Positions 48,531-58,402 of a stretch of 64,000 bases of DNA are shown here, in pieces. Numbering within the stretch: position 1 is the stretch's first letter; every line of letters begins with the position of its first letter. The position numbers and the translations under genes were made by a program. The stretch is taken from contig JAICTZ010000026.1 of assembly GCA_025936115.1 (NCBI GenBank), positions 1-64,000 on the forward strand, in the 5' to 3' direction. Under the pieces are notes generated by a model. That model was not told the origin of the DNA, did no database searches, and saw only the letters and a program-made list of their open reading frames with translations. This DNA is from Polyangiaceae bacterium (GTDB lineage: Bacteria; Myxococcota_A; Polyangia; Polyangiales; Polyangiaceae).

Positions 48531-50429
48531 TCAGCGACTGCGTCCGGACTGCTTGTCGAGCCAGTCGTCGCCGACGAAAAGATCCACGTGCGTCTCGCCA
48601 GAGGTCAAGCGCACGCCGAGATTGGCGACACCCGTCGAAACCAAGAACGCGCCCGTTGGGCCTTGTTTCGTCAGGGTTACGGCGCCGCGCGCCTTCGCGA
48701 TGCCCGCCTGTGCGCGCACGAGATCGACGCGACTCACCTCTCCCATGCGGAACGCCGCTTTGGCGTCGAGCGCGTGAAGTCCGAGCAACGCGCCTTCGAT
48801 GCGGCGCATGACGGGCGAATCGACGACGAGCGGCAACAGGGCGCGGGCGTCGTCGGCGTGAGCCGTGACGGTACCCGTCGCGCGCTTGGAATCATCCTTC
48901 GGCCGAACGACGAGGTCGTCGCTCGCTACGCTCACGGCTGACGGCGCCGTCGTGCGTCCCTCGCTGCCGAGCTGCACCTGAAAGAGATCGACGCGGGAGC
49001 GCGAAAACGAGAAGCTCTCGCCGTCGGGCGACGAAACGACGTGCGTCTCGGCGCGGAGAGCGCCGCGCACGTTGACCTTTTTGAGCTTGAAATCGACGCT
49101 ATTGGCCCGCGCCTCCGCGCGAGCTTGCCAACGTCTCTGCGCGTCGCGACGCCCCTCGAGCTCGAGCTTGGCGTTGCCGGTCAGGCGCGGGAGGTCGCCG
49201 TCGAGGGCTGAAATCCAGCCGAGATCGGGCAGATTGAGCGTGAGCGGCGCCACCTCGGCCGACACGACGTCGAGCGACTGTGTCACGTCGGGCGTGACCG
49301 CCAGCCGAGCGTCGAGATGCTCCAGGCTCGGCGGCGAGTGCTTGCCTTTGGATCCTTCGACCACGAGGCGTTCGGCTCGTACGCCGAGCTCGATGGGCGC
49401 TCCCGGCTGACCCGGAGGCACAGCCAGACGGTAAGCCGACGCGCCTTTGACGCGCCACTGCTCGTTCCCGAACGTTACGTTCGCGCTTTGGAGCTCGATC
49501 TTCGTCCCCGGGGCGACGACGCCACGCTCGAGTCGCGCCTCGATGGCGATCTCCCCGTCACCCGTCGCCGAAATTCCGGCATGTGGCTCGAGATAGGCGT
49601 TCAAAAACGCGAGATTGGTGCCCTCGAAACGCCCACGCACCGCGCCGTGGATTTTCGTGAACGGCTGCATGCCGGAGAGCTTCTGCGCGTCGCTGCCGTC
49701 GACTTTGCAGTCGATGACAGCGTACGCGCGGCGCGCGACGGGCACATCGCCGAGCGTGAGCTCGCCCCCCTCGAGCTCGAGCGAGGCGGGATAGACCTCG
49801 TACCAGCGGGCGGGCTTCACGTGAAAATTACCCCGCGCGATCCCTGCCCCGCGGTACCGGTATTCGAGAATCCAGACTTCCTTCACGTGCGCGGTGATAC
49901 CTTCGATTCGGACGTCCCAGAGGTTGTAGTCCGCGTCGGAAATCGGCGGCGAAGGCGGCCCCTCGAAGAGCGGTGGATCGGAAAAACCTTCGATGGGTGG
50001 GTACGCCGCGAGCCGAGGGCCCTCCTTGCCGACACGGCTCACCTTGTGACGCATGCGGTACGAGACGTTGTCCGCGTCGAGGCGAAGGGCGTGAAAATGC
50101 TTGGTCGCGAGCTCGAGCAGACTCACGTCGAGCGAGCCCCGGTCGACGGCGACCTGAAATTGCACGTTGTGGTCTTGGACGCGAACGCGCAGGTTTCGCA
50201 CCACGACGCGACCGGGCCAGAGACTGTACGCCCAGTCGTAGCGCACCATGATGTCGCCGCTCGTGGCTAGCTTCTGGAGCAGCGGCGTGAGGAGCGTGAG
50301 GTTTGCGAGCGTGAGGTAGGCGAATTCGAGCGCCGCGAGCGTCGCGAGCAGCCGCCAGGCGACCGCCCATGCGTGAGGTAACGTCTTGCCGAAGAAACTC
50401 CGTGCGTCGCGTCGCTCGTTCGTCGGCAC
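48531..50429 (-). CDS. AsmA/DUF748-like membrane-anchored protein
   Basis: The 632-residue protein has one hydrophobic helix near residues 22-45. It then has a long beta-strand-rich region with repeated amphipathic strands (Leu-Arg-Leu-Asp-Ala-Asp-Asn-Val; Ala-Ser-Leu-Glu-Leu-Glu-Gly-Gly-Glu-Leu-Thr-Leu), as in AsmA, TamB and DUF748 proteins that bridge the periplasm and help move phospholipids or assemble outer-membrane proteins. I chose the GTG at 50429, which has a GAGGG ribosome site; a GTG at 50483 is less supported. It is likely monocistronic. Confidence 0.75.
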   Translation of the reverse strand: MPTNERRDARSFFGKTLPHAWAVAWRLLATLAALEFAYLTLANLTLLTPLLQKLATSGDIMVRYDWAYSLWPGRVVVRNLRVRVQDHNVQFQVAVDRGSLDVSLLELATKHFHALRLDADNVSYRMRHKVSRVGKEGPRLAAYPPIEGFSDPPLFEGPPSPPISDADYNLWDVRIEGITAHVKEVWILEYRYRGAGIARGNFHVKPARWYEVYPASLELEGGELTLGDVPVARRAYAVIDCKVDGSDAQKLSGMQPFTKIHGAVRGRFEGTNLAFLNAYLEPHAGISATGDGEIAIEARLERGVVAPGTKIELQSANVTFGNEQWRVKGASAYRLAVPPGQPGAPIELGVRAERLVVEGSKGKHSPPSLEHLDARLAVTPDVTQSLDVVSAEVAPLTLNLPDLGWISALDGDLPRLTGNAKLELEGRRDAQRRWQARAEARANSVDFKLKKVNVRGALRAETHVVSSPDGESFSFSRSRVDLFQVQLGSEGRTTAPSAVSVASDDLVVRPKDDSKRATGTVTAHADDARALLPLVVDSPVMRRIEGALLGLHALDAKAAFRMGEVSRVDLVRAQAGIAKARGAVTLTKQGPTGAFLVSTGVANLGVRLTSGETHVDLFVGDDWLDKQSGRSR

Positions 50430-50623
50430 GTCCGGGCCCTCTGCAAGCCGTACGCCATGCGGAGATTCGCGACGATGCGCCACCGCCGGTCACGCATTTG
50501 TGCGCCGTTCGAGGCAAGCTGCCTCGGGCTGACGGATCCAGCCGCGGGCGGTTACCGTCCCTGGCGCTCGCGCGCCCTCATGCTGACTCGGTACACGACT
50601 TGCTAACTCGTGAGCGTCGACCC

Positions 50624-52075
50624 TTGGCGCCCACCGTCTCTTTCAGCACCGAGTCACGCGCCGCGAGAGCGCGCCGGCAGGGAGACCGTGCGTACACGGC
50701 TCTGTTCGAAAAGGTGCTGTGGCCCACCTGGGACGTCGCCGTTCGGCGGCGAGAGACGCGGCGGCACCTGCTCGAGCTCGAACGCAGCCAGTGGCTCGAT
50801 CCGGAAGTCCGCGAGCGCGCAGAGCTCCGTTCGCTCATCGACCTGCTCACGTACGCCGGCCGCGAGGTGCCGTACTACCGCGAGCTTTTCCGGGCGTATC
50901 GCTTCGAGCCGCGCGGCGTGCGTTCGAGCGCGGACTTGGCGGCCCTGCCGCTCCTCACGCGCGACATCATCCGCGAGCGCTACGACGATCTGGTCGATCC
51001 GAATCACCGCGGCACGAACCTGAAGAAGGGTACGAGCGGATCGACAGGAAATCCCCTCAAGTTCGAATACAGTCCTGCGAGCGAAGCTTGGCGCCAAGCC
51101 ATCAAGATCCGCGGCTACGGCTGGGCGGGCTACCGCCCCGGCAAGAAGACCTTTTACTACTGGGCCGCGGTGTCGTCGGCGCCGCCGAGCCTGAAAGTCC
51201 GGCTGGATCGAGCGCTCCGGCGCGAGACGTTCGTGGACTCGATGCGCCAGGACGAATACTCGCGCCGGGAAGCGCTGGAGGCGCTCCGCCGCACGCGACC
51301 GGAGATCATCGTCTGCTACACGCAATCGTGCGCGCAATTCGCGCGCTGGATCGTCGATCGGGGCCTACGTGATTGGGACGACATCCCCGTGATTTGCGGC
51401 GCCGAAGCGGTGCTGCTCGGCGATCGCGCGATGCTCGAGCGCGCCTTCGGTCCGAACATTTTCGAAACCTACGGCTCGCGCGAAACCATGCTGATCGCGG
51501 CCGAATGCGAGGCGCACGCGGGCATGCACCTGTCCGAAGAGAACCTGTGCGTCGAGATCGTCAAGGACGGCCGCGCTGCGGCGCCCGGTGAGGCCGGCGA
51601 CGTCGTCGTCACCGATTTGCACAACTACGGCATGCCCATGATCCGCTACTTGAACGGCGACGTCGCGCGCCGCGCGGGCTCCACGCCCTGCCCTTGCGGC
51701 CGGAGCCTCGCGCGGCTCGAGCAAGTCGACGGCCGGCGCGCGGACACCCTCACCGACCGCGAGGGCAACACCGTGCCCGGCATCGTCTTTCACGTGCTCT
51801 TCAGCGACGCGCGGCGCGAGCTCGTGCGACAATTTCAGGCCGTCCAGAACGTGCGCGGCGAAGTCACGCTCAAGGTCGTGCGCGGGCGCGACTTCGCCCA
51901 AGACGACTTCGACCGCGTCGCCGGCCGCTTCTCGTATTACCTGCGGGGTCTGCCGTTTCGCATCGAGTTCCACGACGCGATCGAACCTCACCACCGGAGC
52001 GGCAAGCTCCAAACCATCATCGTGGAACGCAATCCGCCCGCCGCCGCGTGCGCGCCAGCAGCAGCAGCCCGATGA
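50624..52075 (+). CDS. CapK-like / phenylacetate-CoA-ligase-type adenylate-forming protein
   Basis: The protein (about 483 residues) has an AMP-binding loop Gly-Thr-Ser-Gly-Ser-Thr-Gly-Asn-Pro near residue 140, Phe-Glu-Thr-Tyr-Gly-Ser-Arg-Glu near 283 and Met-Ile-Arg-Tyr near 340. A Cys-Pro-Cys-Gly that may bind metal lies near 355, with a C-terminal Lys in Gly-Lys-Leu-Gln-Thr. It belongs to the CapK group found in capsule and exopolysaccharide loci. The start is weak (TTG at 50624 or 50600). Its last 59 bases overlap the end of the convergent heparinase-like gene. Confidence 0.78.
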   Translation: MAPTVSFSTESRAARARRQGDRAYTALFEKVLWPTWDVAVRRRETRRHLLELERSQWLDPEVRERAELRSLIDLLTYAGREVPYYRELFRAYRFEPRGVRSSADLAALPLLTRDIIRERYDDLVDPNHRGTNLKKGTSGSTGNPLKFEYSPASEAWRQAIKIRGYGWAGYRPGKKTFYYWAAVSSAPPSLKVRLDRALRRETFVDSMRQDEYSRREALEALRRTRPEIIVCYTQSCAQFARWIVDRGLRDWDDIPVICGAEAVLLGDRAMLERAFGPNIFETYGSRETMLIAAECEAHAGMHLSEENLCVEIVKDGRAAAPGEAGDVVVTDLHNYGMPMIRYLNGDVARRAGSTPCPCGRSLARLEQVDGRRADTLTDREGNTVPGIVFHVLFSDARRELVRQFQAVQNVRGEVTLKVVRGRDFAQDDFDRVAGRFSYYLRGLPFRIEFHDAIEPHHRSGKLQTIIVERNPPAAACAPAAAAR

Positions 52076-54614
52076 GCGCGCTCGCGAAGGCCGCGCCGGG
52101 GCCTTCGCTCGCCGCTCCGTTGACGCTACAGCCACTGCTGAGCACGGGCACGGCCGGCATGGATCCCGCGCTTGCCGCCGAGCCGCCCACGCCATTTTGC
52201 TTGCCGAGCCCGCCGGCACCGCCGCGCGCCGAGCTCGGGCCCGAGGCCATGCCGCCGCTGCTCGGATTGCCTTGCGGCGCCGCTGTCTCGGGCGCGCCAC
52301 CTTCGTTGACGGCTCCCGGGCTGTCGGAAGAGCCGCCGTCGCCCGCGCTGCCGTTCGAGAGCGGCCCGGGGTTCGTGCCGCCGCTCCCCTGGCTCGCCGT
52401 GCCCGTGCTGCCGCCGCTGCCCATGGCCGGCATCGTCTGCTGCATGCCATCGTCGGTCACGCTGCAGCCAGCGTCCAAACGTACGATGAGCGGCCGGCCG
52501 TCGTAACCCGCCGCGGAGCCCTGGTGCGGGCTCACGTTGACGCGACAGTTCGCGCCGTCCAAGGTCGCCGTCACGTCACTCTTGCCGGCGCTGTCGACCG
52601 GCGCGTCGACGACGACGTGGAGAGCGTTCGCAGGCGCCGCATACGCGAGCTTGCTCGAGGGCGCGCCGTCGGTCGCGGCGTTCGTCACCACGACGACCGC
52701 ACCGGCCGCGCGCGGAATGACGACGCCACGATAGCCGTCGCCCGTGAGGCTCTGGTGCGCGCCGGCAGCCGCGTCGCGCGCCGCCACCACGTGAATCGCC
52801 ATCGCCGACGGCCCCGCGACGTCGATGCGGTACTCACTGCCCGCCGGCAGCCGCGACACGTCGCACTGATGATCCGAGGACGGACACTCCGACGCCTGCG
52901 GCATCTCGCGCACGCTCGGCGTGCCGCTCGACGACCAGACGTGCTCGACCGACAGCGCCGATTTCCCGACCGCGGCACTCGCGCGTTCTCCCGCGAGCGT
53001 GAGCTCACCCGGCGTGCGCACGCGCAGGTGCAGCCCGCGCGCCGCGTCCCCGGTCACGACGCGATCGACGAGCACGACCTCGCCCCCGGCGCCGTCCGGC
53101 ACGAGCACGAAGTCGCGCAGCGCGACCTTCACGTCGCTCGGGGAGTCGTCGAGCCGAAACTGGTCGGCGTAGTCGCAGCGCGCCGCCGCGACGCCGGAGA
53201 CGGACTGGCGCGTCCAGGCCAAATGGGTCGCCGCACCCCAGTTACCCTGACTGGGCGAATAGCCGTCGGGGAGCACGTTCGAGTCCACCGCCGGCGCGTT
53301 GCCCGTGAGCGTCGAAAGCGTCCCGTACGGCGAGGGGTCGACCACCATGTCGTCCGCGCCGCGCGCCAGAACGAAGTTACCAGCGTCATTGTGTTCGTGG
53401 TCGTCGACGAGCCGGCGTGTGCACTGAAAGACACCCCAGACCGTGTCCTTCGACCAAGCGCCCCGCACGTACCAGTTGCCGACGCCCTTGCCGAGGTAGT
53501 TCGTGGGCAAGTCGTTCGGCAAGCCCGAGCTTTGGCTGCTCCTAGCCAGGGCGATGCCGTCGAAGAGCGCATTGTCGTTCTCGAGCGCGAGCGCCGTGTT
53601 CAAACCGCGCGCGACCGCACGTCCCTGAACGCTGCCGGGCCCCGCCATTGCGGCCAAGAGCGGTCCGTTGTCGGGCGCGCGGTTGGGCGTCTCGTCCTCC
53701 GTGTCGCCGCCGGAGAAGGCTTGCTGCGTCGCCGGCGTCTGACCGTTCGCAAATCGGAGCACCAGCGAATCCGCCCAGCTCGAGGCGTTGGCGATCGGCG
53801 CGCCGTTGTCGGCCATCGCGCGCGCGGACAACCCGAGCTCGAGCACGCTGAGTGGGCCGTATTGCCACCCCTCGGGCCAATCGCCTCCCTCGAGTACGCC
53901 GCCCGGCGCGAGCGCTGGGGCCAAGTCCTTGCCCCAGATCGTATCCTTGACGATCGACCAGTGCGTGTCGCCCGCGCTGCCCGCTTCGCCCGCCTCGGCG
54001 ATCGCGATCAGCGTTGCAGCGAAGGCGTAGCCCGCCTCGTAGTTCGCGCCCGCGAGGTCGCGCAGGTATCCGTCCTTGGCGTACGCCGTCACCCAGGCGT
54101 CGAAGCGCTCGCGCGCGTGAGCGCGCAAGGTTTCGGTCACTCCCGGCGCGTCGTGCAGCCAATCGTAGGCAAGCGCCGAGTAGGGCGCGAACGTGCGCAT
54201 GGCGTAGCCCGTATCGTGCGTGATCACGGCGTCCCCGCCGTCGCCGTCGCCGACCGTCGCGTAGTCGTCGAGCAGCACATTCCAGTACTTTATGGCTGTT
54301 TCAAGGTCGTCCGCGCTGCCCGAAGCCTCCCACGACACGAGACAGCCCGACAGCGTCGTCACGAACTCGAAGCCTTGCCAGCCGCCGTCCGCATACTCCG
54401 ACGGATCGGTCCGCGCAGCGGCACAACGCGCGGCTCCGCGCTCGACGGCGCTGCCCTTCACGCCGACTTGCGCGCTGAGCCCCGAGAGCGTCTCGGCATC
54501 GAGCCAGAGGCGCGGATGCGGACCCGACGGTGCAGCCACGGCCGCGTGACTGATCGAGCATAGGAACGTTCCAGCGGCGCCAGTGCTGAGCACGCGTCGG
54601 AGAATTTTTCCCAT
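52017..54614 (-). CDS. heparinase II/III-like polysaccharide lyase with MYXO-CTERM-like tail
   Basis: The 865-residue protein starts at ATG 54614 with a cleavable signal peptide (ending Ala-Val-Ala-Ala). A helical alginate-lyase-like region (about 30-390) is followed by a beta-rich heparinase II/III-like part with His-Glu-His-Asn-Asp-Ala-Gly-Asn near 420. The last 100 residues are a Gly/Ser linker, then Gly-Cys-Ser, a hydrophobic helix (Ala-Phe-Ala-Ser-Ala-Leu-Ile-Gly-Leu) and Arg-Thr-Arg-Arg-Arg. This is the pattern of MYXO-CTERM sorting tails. It probably degrades uronic-acid polysaccharides at the cell surface. Confidence 0.8.
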   Translation of the reverse strand: MGKILRRVLSTGAAGTFLCSISHAAVAAPSGPHPRLWLDAETLSGLSAQVGVKGSAVERGAARCAAARTDPSEYADGGWQGFEFVTTLSGCLVSWEASGSADDLETAIKYWNVLLDDYATVGDGDGGDAVITHDTGYAMRTFAPYSALAYDWLHDAPGVTETLRAHARERFDAWVTAYAKDGYLRDLAGANYEAGYAFAATLIAIAEAGEAGSAGDTHWSIVKDTIWGKDLAPALAPGGVLEGGDWPEGWQYGPLSVLELGLSARAMADNGAPIANASSWADSLVLRFANGQTPATQQAFSGGDTEDETPNRAPDNGPLLAAMAGPGSVQGRAVARGLNTALALENDNALFDGIALARSSQSSGLPNDLPTNYLGKGVGNWYVRGAWSKDTVWGVFQCTRRLVDDHEHNDAGNFVLARGADDMVVDPSPYGTLSTLTGNAPAVDSNVLPDGYSPSQGNWGAATHLAWTRQSVSGVAAARCDYADQFRLDDSPSDVKVALRDFVLVPDGAGGEVVLVDRVVTGDAARGLHLRVRTPGELTLAGERASAAVGKSALSVEHVWSSSGTPSVREMPQASECPSSDHQCDVSRLPAGSEYRIDVAGPSAMAIHVVAARDAAAGAHQSLTGDGYRGVVIPRAAGAVVVVTNAATDGAPSSKLAYAAPANALHVVVDAPVDSAGKSDVTATLDGANCRVNVSPHQGSAAGYDGRPLIVRLDAGCSVTDDGMQQTMPAMGSGGSTGTASQGSGGTNPGPLSNGSAGDGGSSDSPGAVNEGGAPETAAPQGNPSSGGMASGPSSARGGAGGLGKQNGVGGSAASAGSMPAVPVLSSGCSVNGAASEGPGAAFASALIGLLLLARTRRRADCVPR

Positions 54615-54745
54615 TCCGTGGCGTCTAGCATCGAGCGTCGAACCACGCCCTCGACAGCGTCGCAAAAAAGGCTTTGTCAGCGCTCCGTCAGCAGCTAACG
54701 CGACGCGTTGGCAGATCCGGCACGAGGCTTGAATGGACGGGCGTC

Positions 54746-56041
54746 GTGTCCAAGTTTGTACTCGCCCTCGCCGCCGCTCATGTCCTCTCTGCGCCTTCCT
54801 GCGGCGACACGACGGACGTGGGAACGCTCAGCTCCCCTATAAGCACGTTCGCGGTTCCGAGCGGCGACGATTCGAATGCTTCGAGCGCGGCAAAAGAGGC
54901 ATCCGGGGCCGATTGTCCCACGCCCGATCCCGGGCAAAACGCCCCCGAATTGTGGTCGGCGCCGTTCGAGAACGATCCCTCCACCAACGCGTCGAGCGTC
55001 GCCGTCGACGCGAGCAATGACGCATATATGACGACGCTCGCCGGGGGTACTCGCAAGGTGGGCGCAGACGGCGCCGTCGTTTGGACGAAGCCGTGGGGCA
55101 CGCTAGTCGCTACGGACGCAGACGGTGACGTGATCGTGAGCGGTGCGTTCACGGGTTCGATCACGCTCGACGCGACGGCGCTCGTTTCGTCGGGCAATAG
55201 CGACGTCTTCGTCGCGCGGCTCGATACGGACGGCAACGTCGTGCGCGCCGTCGCGCTCGGCGGCGAAGGCGACGACACGCTGCAAAGCATCGCCGTGGAT
55301 CAGGCGGGACGCGTCGTCGTGTCCGGGCCGGGTCTCGGCACCGTGGCGCTCGACGCCGACGATACGCCCGCGTGGCACGTCGACTTCTACGGCTACGTCG
55401 CGACCGACGCCGATAACGACGTGCTCGTCACGGGCGCGCTCACGGGCAGCACCGACTTCGGCGGCGGCACGCTGACGAGCGCGGGCGGCAAGGACGTCTT
55501 CGTCGTGAAGCTCGACGAAAGCGGCGCGCACGTCTTCAGCCATCGCTACGGCGACGCCGGCAGCGCACAGGAAGGTCAGGCCATCAGCGCGGACGCCGAC
55601 GGAAATATCGTCGTTGCCGGCGTCTTCGACCAAAGCATCGACTTTGGCACGGGTACCCTCGCGCCGGCGAAGTGTCCTTCGGAAGCCTGGTGCGCTCAGT
55701 CGGGTTTCGTCGCCAAGCTCGATGCGAGCGGCAACACACTCTTCAGCGTCACACGCGGTGCGATGCGGGCGCTCACCGGCATCGCGAACACAGCGGCGGG
55801 TGGCTTCGTCGTGTCGGGCGCGGGCCCGGCGGATGCCTCTCCACCGTTTCGCATGCCGGTGCTGTCCGCGTTCGACGGCAACGGCTCGACGCTGTGGTCC
55901 AAATCGGAATGGCCGGAGACGGGTTTGGGCTCCGGTCGCGGCGTCGCGGTCGATGGTTGCGGTTCCGTACTTTGGTCGGTCAGCGCCAAGCCTTCGTTCG
56001 ACACGAACGAGCGCGCTTATCTCGTCAAGCTCTCACCCTAG
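54746..56041 (+). CDS. secreted beta-propeller lipoprotein (SBBP-like repeats)
   Basis: The protein (431 residues from GTG 54746) has a signal peptide and a Cys in Leu-Ser-Ala-Pro-Ser-Cys. A Ser/Ala/Asp-rich linker precedes repeated units of the type Asp-Ala-Asp-Gly-(Asp/Asn)-(Val/Ile)-(Ile/Val)-Val-(Ser/Ala)-Gly. There are at least five copies, about 40-60 residues apart, as in SBBP repeat proteins. A TTG at 54674 could extend the N-terminus. The repeats imply a beta-propeller surface protein; the ligand is unknown. Confidence 0.75.
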   Translation: MSKFVLALAAAHVLSAPSCGDTTDVGTLSSPISTFAVPSGDDSNASSAAKEASGADCPTPDPGQNAPELWSAPFENDPSTNASSVAVDASNDAYMTTLAGGTRKVGADGAVVWTKPWGTLVATDADGDVIVSGAFTGSITLDATALVSSGNSDVFVARLDTDGNVVRAVALGGEGDDTLQSIAVDQAGRVVVSGPGLGTVALDADDTPAWHVDFYGYVATDADNDVLVTGALTGSTDFGGGTLTSAGGKDVFVVKLDESGAHVFSHRYGDAGSAQEGQAISADADGNIVVAGVFDQSIDFGTGTLAPAKCPSEAWCAQSGFVAKLDASGNTLFSVTRGAMRALTGIANTAAGGFVVSGAGPADASPPFRMPVLSAFDGNGSTLWSKSEWPETGLGSGRGVAVDGCGSVLWSVSAKPSFDTNERAYLVKLSP

Positions 56042-56062
56042 TCAACTAGTTGAAAGGTCACC

Positions 56063-57898
56063 ATGTGCGGCATTGTCGGCTACCTCGGAAAACGTGAAGC
56101 AACCCCCATTCTTCTCGATTGCTTGAAGCGCTTGGAATATCGGGGGTACGACAGCGCGGGCGTCGGACTGCTCTTGCCGTCGGGCCCGGAAGTGCACCGT
56201 TCGACGGAACGGCTGAGCGGCCTCGAAACCAAGCTCAGTCGCTTGAACGGCCACGCGCTCGCCGCGCGCATCGGCATCGGTCACACGCGCTGGGCGACCC
56301 ACGGCCGGCCCACCGAGCTCAACGCTCACCCGCACACGAGCCACGACGGCAAGGTCATCGTCGTGCACAACGGCATCTTCGAGAACTTCGTCGAGCTGCG
56401 CTCCGAGCTCTCGTCTTACGGGCTCGCGCCGGTGACGCAAACCGACACGGAGTGCTTCCCGCTGCTCGTCTCCCTTCTCATGCGCGAGGGCTACAGCTTC
56501 GAGCAGGCGTTTCGTGCGGCGACGCGCCGCGTGGAAGGCAAATTCGCCATCGCGTGCCTCCACGCCGAGCACCCGGAAAAAATGCTGCTCGCGCGTTCCG
56601 GCCCGACGCTCGTCGTCGGCATCGGCGAAAATGAGTACTTCGTGGCCTCCGACGTGGCGCCGCTCCTGCCGCACACGCGCGACGTGATGTTCCTCGAAGA
56701 CGGCGACGTCGCCGTACTCACGCCCGACGGCATCAGCGTCACCGACGACGACGAGGTCTCGGTCGTGCGCCCCATCACGCGCATCGACCTCGACGCTTCG
56801 GCGACCGAGCTCGACGGTCACGCGCACTTCATGCACAAGGAGATCTACGAGCAACCGCAGGCGCTTGCCCGTACGCTCGTCGCGCACCTGAACGGCGACG
56901 ATCTGAAGCTCGGCTTGCCCATCACGGCCGACTTCTGGCGGCGCGCCGAGCGCCTCTCGATCCTCGCGTGCGGCACGTCGTGGCACGCAGGGCTCGTCGG
57001 CAAATTCTTGATGGAAAAGCTCGCGCGCCTGCCGGTCGAGGTCGATTACGCTTCCGAGTACCGCTATCGCTCGCCGATCGTGAACGACAGGACGCTCGCT
57101 CTCGCCATCACGCAAAGCGGCGAGACCGCGGACACCCTCGGCGCCTTGGCGGAAGCCTCGACCCTCGGCGCGCGCACGCTCGCGCTCTGCAACGCCAGAG
57201 GCTCGCAAATCACCCGCCTCGCCGAGGGCACGCTGCTCACGCACGCCGGCCCGGAAATCGGCGTCGCCTCGACCAAGGCGTTCACCACTCAAGTCCTCCT
57301 GCTCACGCTGCTCGCGATGGAAGCGGGGCTCGCGCGCGGCACACTCACGCACGATGCAGCCGACGAGCTCCTCGCAGGCTTGCGCGCCTTGCCGGCCCAG
57401 GTCGAACGCGTCGTCGCGCTCGAGCCGCAAATCGCCGAGATTGCAGCGCGCTGGGCTACCGCGCACGACGCGCTGTATCTCGGCCGCGGACCGCTCTACC
57501 CGATTGCCCTCGAGGGCGCGCTCAAGCTCAAGGAAATCTCGTACATCCACGCCGAGGGTTATCCGGCTGGAGAGCTGAAGCACGGTCCCATCGCCCTCAT
57601 CGACGCGCGGATGCCGGTCGTCGCGCTCATGCCGAAAGACGAGCACCGCGAACGGACGCTCAGCAACCTTCAGGAGACGATCGCGCGTGAAGGTCATGTG
57701 ATCGCCTTCGTCACGAAGGGCGACACCGCCCTCGAGGGGCTTGCCGACGAACTGATCGAGCTGCCCGTGACGCACCCGGCGCTGGCGCCCATTCTCTTCG
57801 CCGTTCCCCTGCAGCTCCTCGCGTATCACATGGCCGTCCAGCGCGGCTGCGACGTGGACCGGCCGCGCAATCTCGCCAAATCGGTGACCGTCGAGTAG
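56063..57898 (+). CDS. glmS: glutamine-fructose-6-phosphate aminotransferase (isomerizing)
   Basis: The 611-residue protein starts Met-Cys-Gly-Ile-Val-Gly; Cys2 is the N-terminal glutaminase nucleophile after Met removal. Arg-Gly-Tyr-Asp-Ser-Ala-Gly lies near 28. Two SIS domains follow, with Cys-Gly-Thr-Ser-Trp-His near 305 and Ser-Gly-Glu-Thr-Ala-Asp near 352. The C-terminus is Leu-Ala-Lys-Ser-Val-Thr-Val-Glu. It makes glucosamine 6-phosphate for cell-wall and polysaccharide synthesis. No glmS ribozyme is evident in the 21-base gap upstream. Confidence 0.96.
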   Translation: MCGIVGYLGKREATPILLDCLKRLEYRGYDSAGVGLLLPSGPEVHRSTERLSGLETKLSRLNGHALAARIGIGHTRWATHGRPTELNAHPHTSHDGKVIVVHNGIFENFVELRSELSSYGLAPVTQTDTECFPLLVSLLMREGYSFEQAFRAATRRVEGKFAIACLHAEHPEKMLLARSGPTLVVGIGENEYFVASDVAPLLPHTRDVMFLEDGDVAVLTPDGISVTDDDEVSVVRPITRIDLDASATELDGHAHFMHKEIYEQPQALARTLVAHLNGDDLKLGLPITADFWRRAERLSILACGTSWHAGLVGKFLMEKLARLPVEVDYASEYRYRSPIVNDRTLALAITQSGETADTLGALAEASTLGARTLALCNARGSQITRLAEGTLLTHAGPEIGVASTKAFTTQVLLLTLLAMEAGLARGTLTHDAADELLAGLRALPAQVERVVALEPQIAEIAARWATAHDALYLGRGPLYPIALEGALKLKEISYIHAEGYPAGELKHGPIALIDARMPVVALMPKDEHRERTLSNLQETIAREGHVIAFVTKGDTALEGLADELIELPVTHPALAPILFAVPLQLLAYHMAVQRGCDVDRPRNLAKSVTVE

Positions 57899-58402
57899 CG
57901 GCGCCGGAGCGAAACCGCCCTCGCGATCGTCGTCCGGCCACGAAAACGGCAACGGCCTCGCGCTCGCTCCGAAGCAAACCTGGTCGGGCGGGCTCTCCGC
58001 GCGGCACGAGCTCGGTCCCCGGCGTCGCGCGCGGCGGCATTCGCTTCTACGGCATCGGCGACCCCAGGCGCCGGCGGCCGAGCGACACTCTCTAGAAGCC
58101 GCCCGCGCGCCACACGCGCCGACCCGTACGCTGTCGCCCGCTCGCACGAGTGTCGCAGTTTACCCAGGACAGGTTGCGCCTCATACCTGCCTAGACGTTT
58201 GCGACCACGTCAATTCCAGTCAGTGCAAAGTCGATGTGCGGGCGTGTGAGCCGGGGTGCGGCGGTGTGCGTCGAGCGCGGCGGCAGAAGTACTCGATTGT
58301 GTTGGTAATTCCCGCCGAATCGGAGTGTTATCCCACGCGGTTGCTGCGGAGCGACCAGCCGAGTCCTCGGGGGATTCGACAACTAGATAGAGGAGCAGCG
58401 TT
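57899..58402. other. intergenic region between glmS and the collagen-like gene
   Basis: About 500 bases without a supported gene. The antisense frames (such as Tyr-Ser-Thr-Val-Thr-Asp-Leu-Ala) are the complement of the glmS end. The right part (58190-58400) is less GC-rich and probably carries the promoter of the collagen-like gene. Confidence 0.5.

Noticed and set aside
56042..56062. Possible glmS ribozyme
   Set aside because: The gap before glmS is only 21 bases, far too short, and the element is known mainly from Firmicutes.
57826..58113. Minus-strand frame with Tyr-Ser-Thr-Val-Thr-Asp-Leu-Ala
   Set aside because: It is the antisense of the last codons of glmS and has no independent support.
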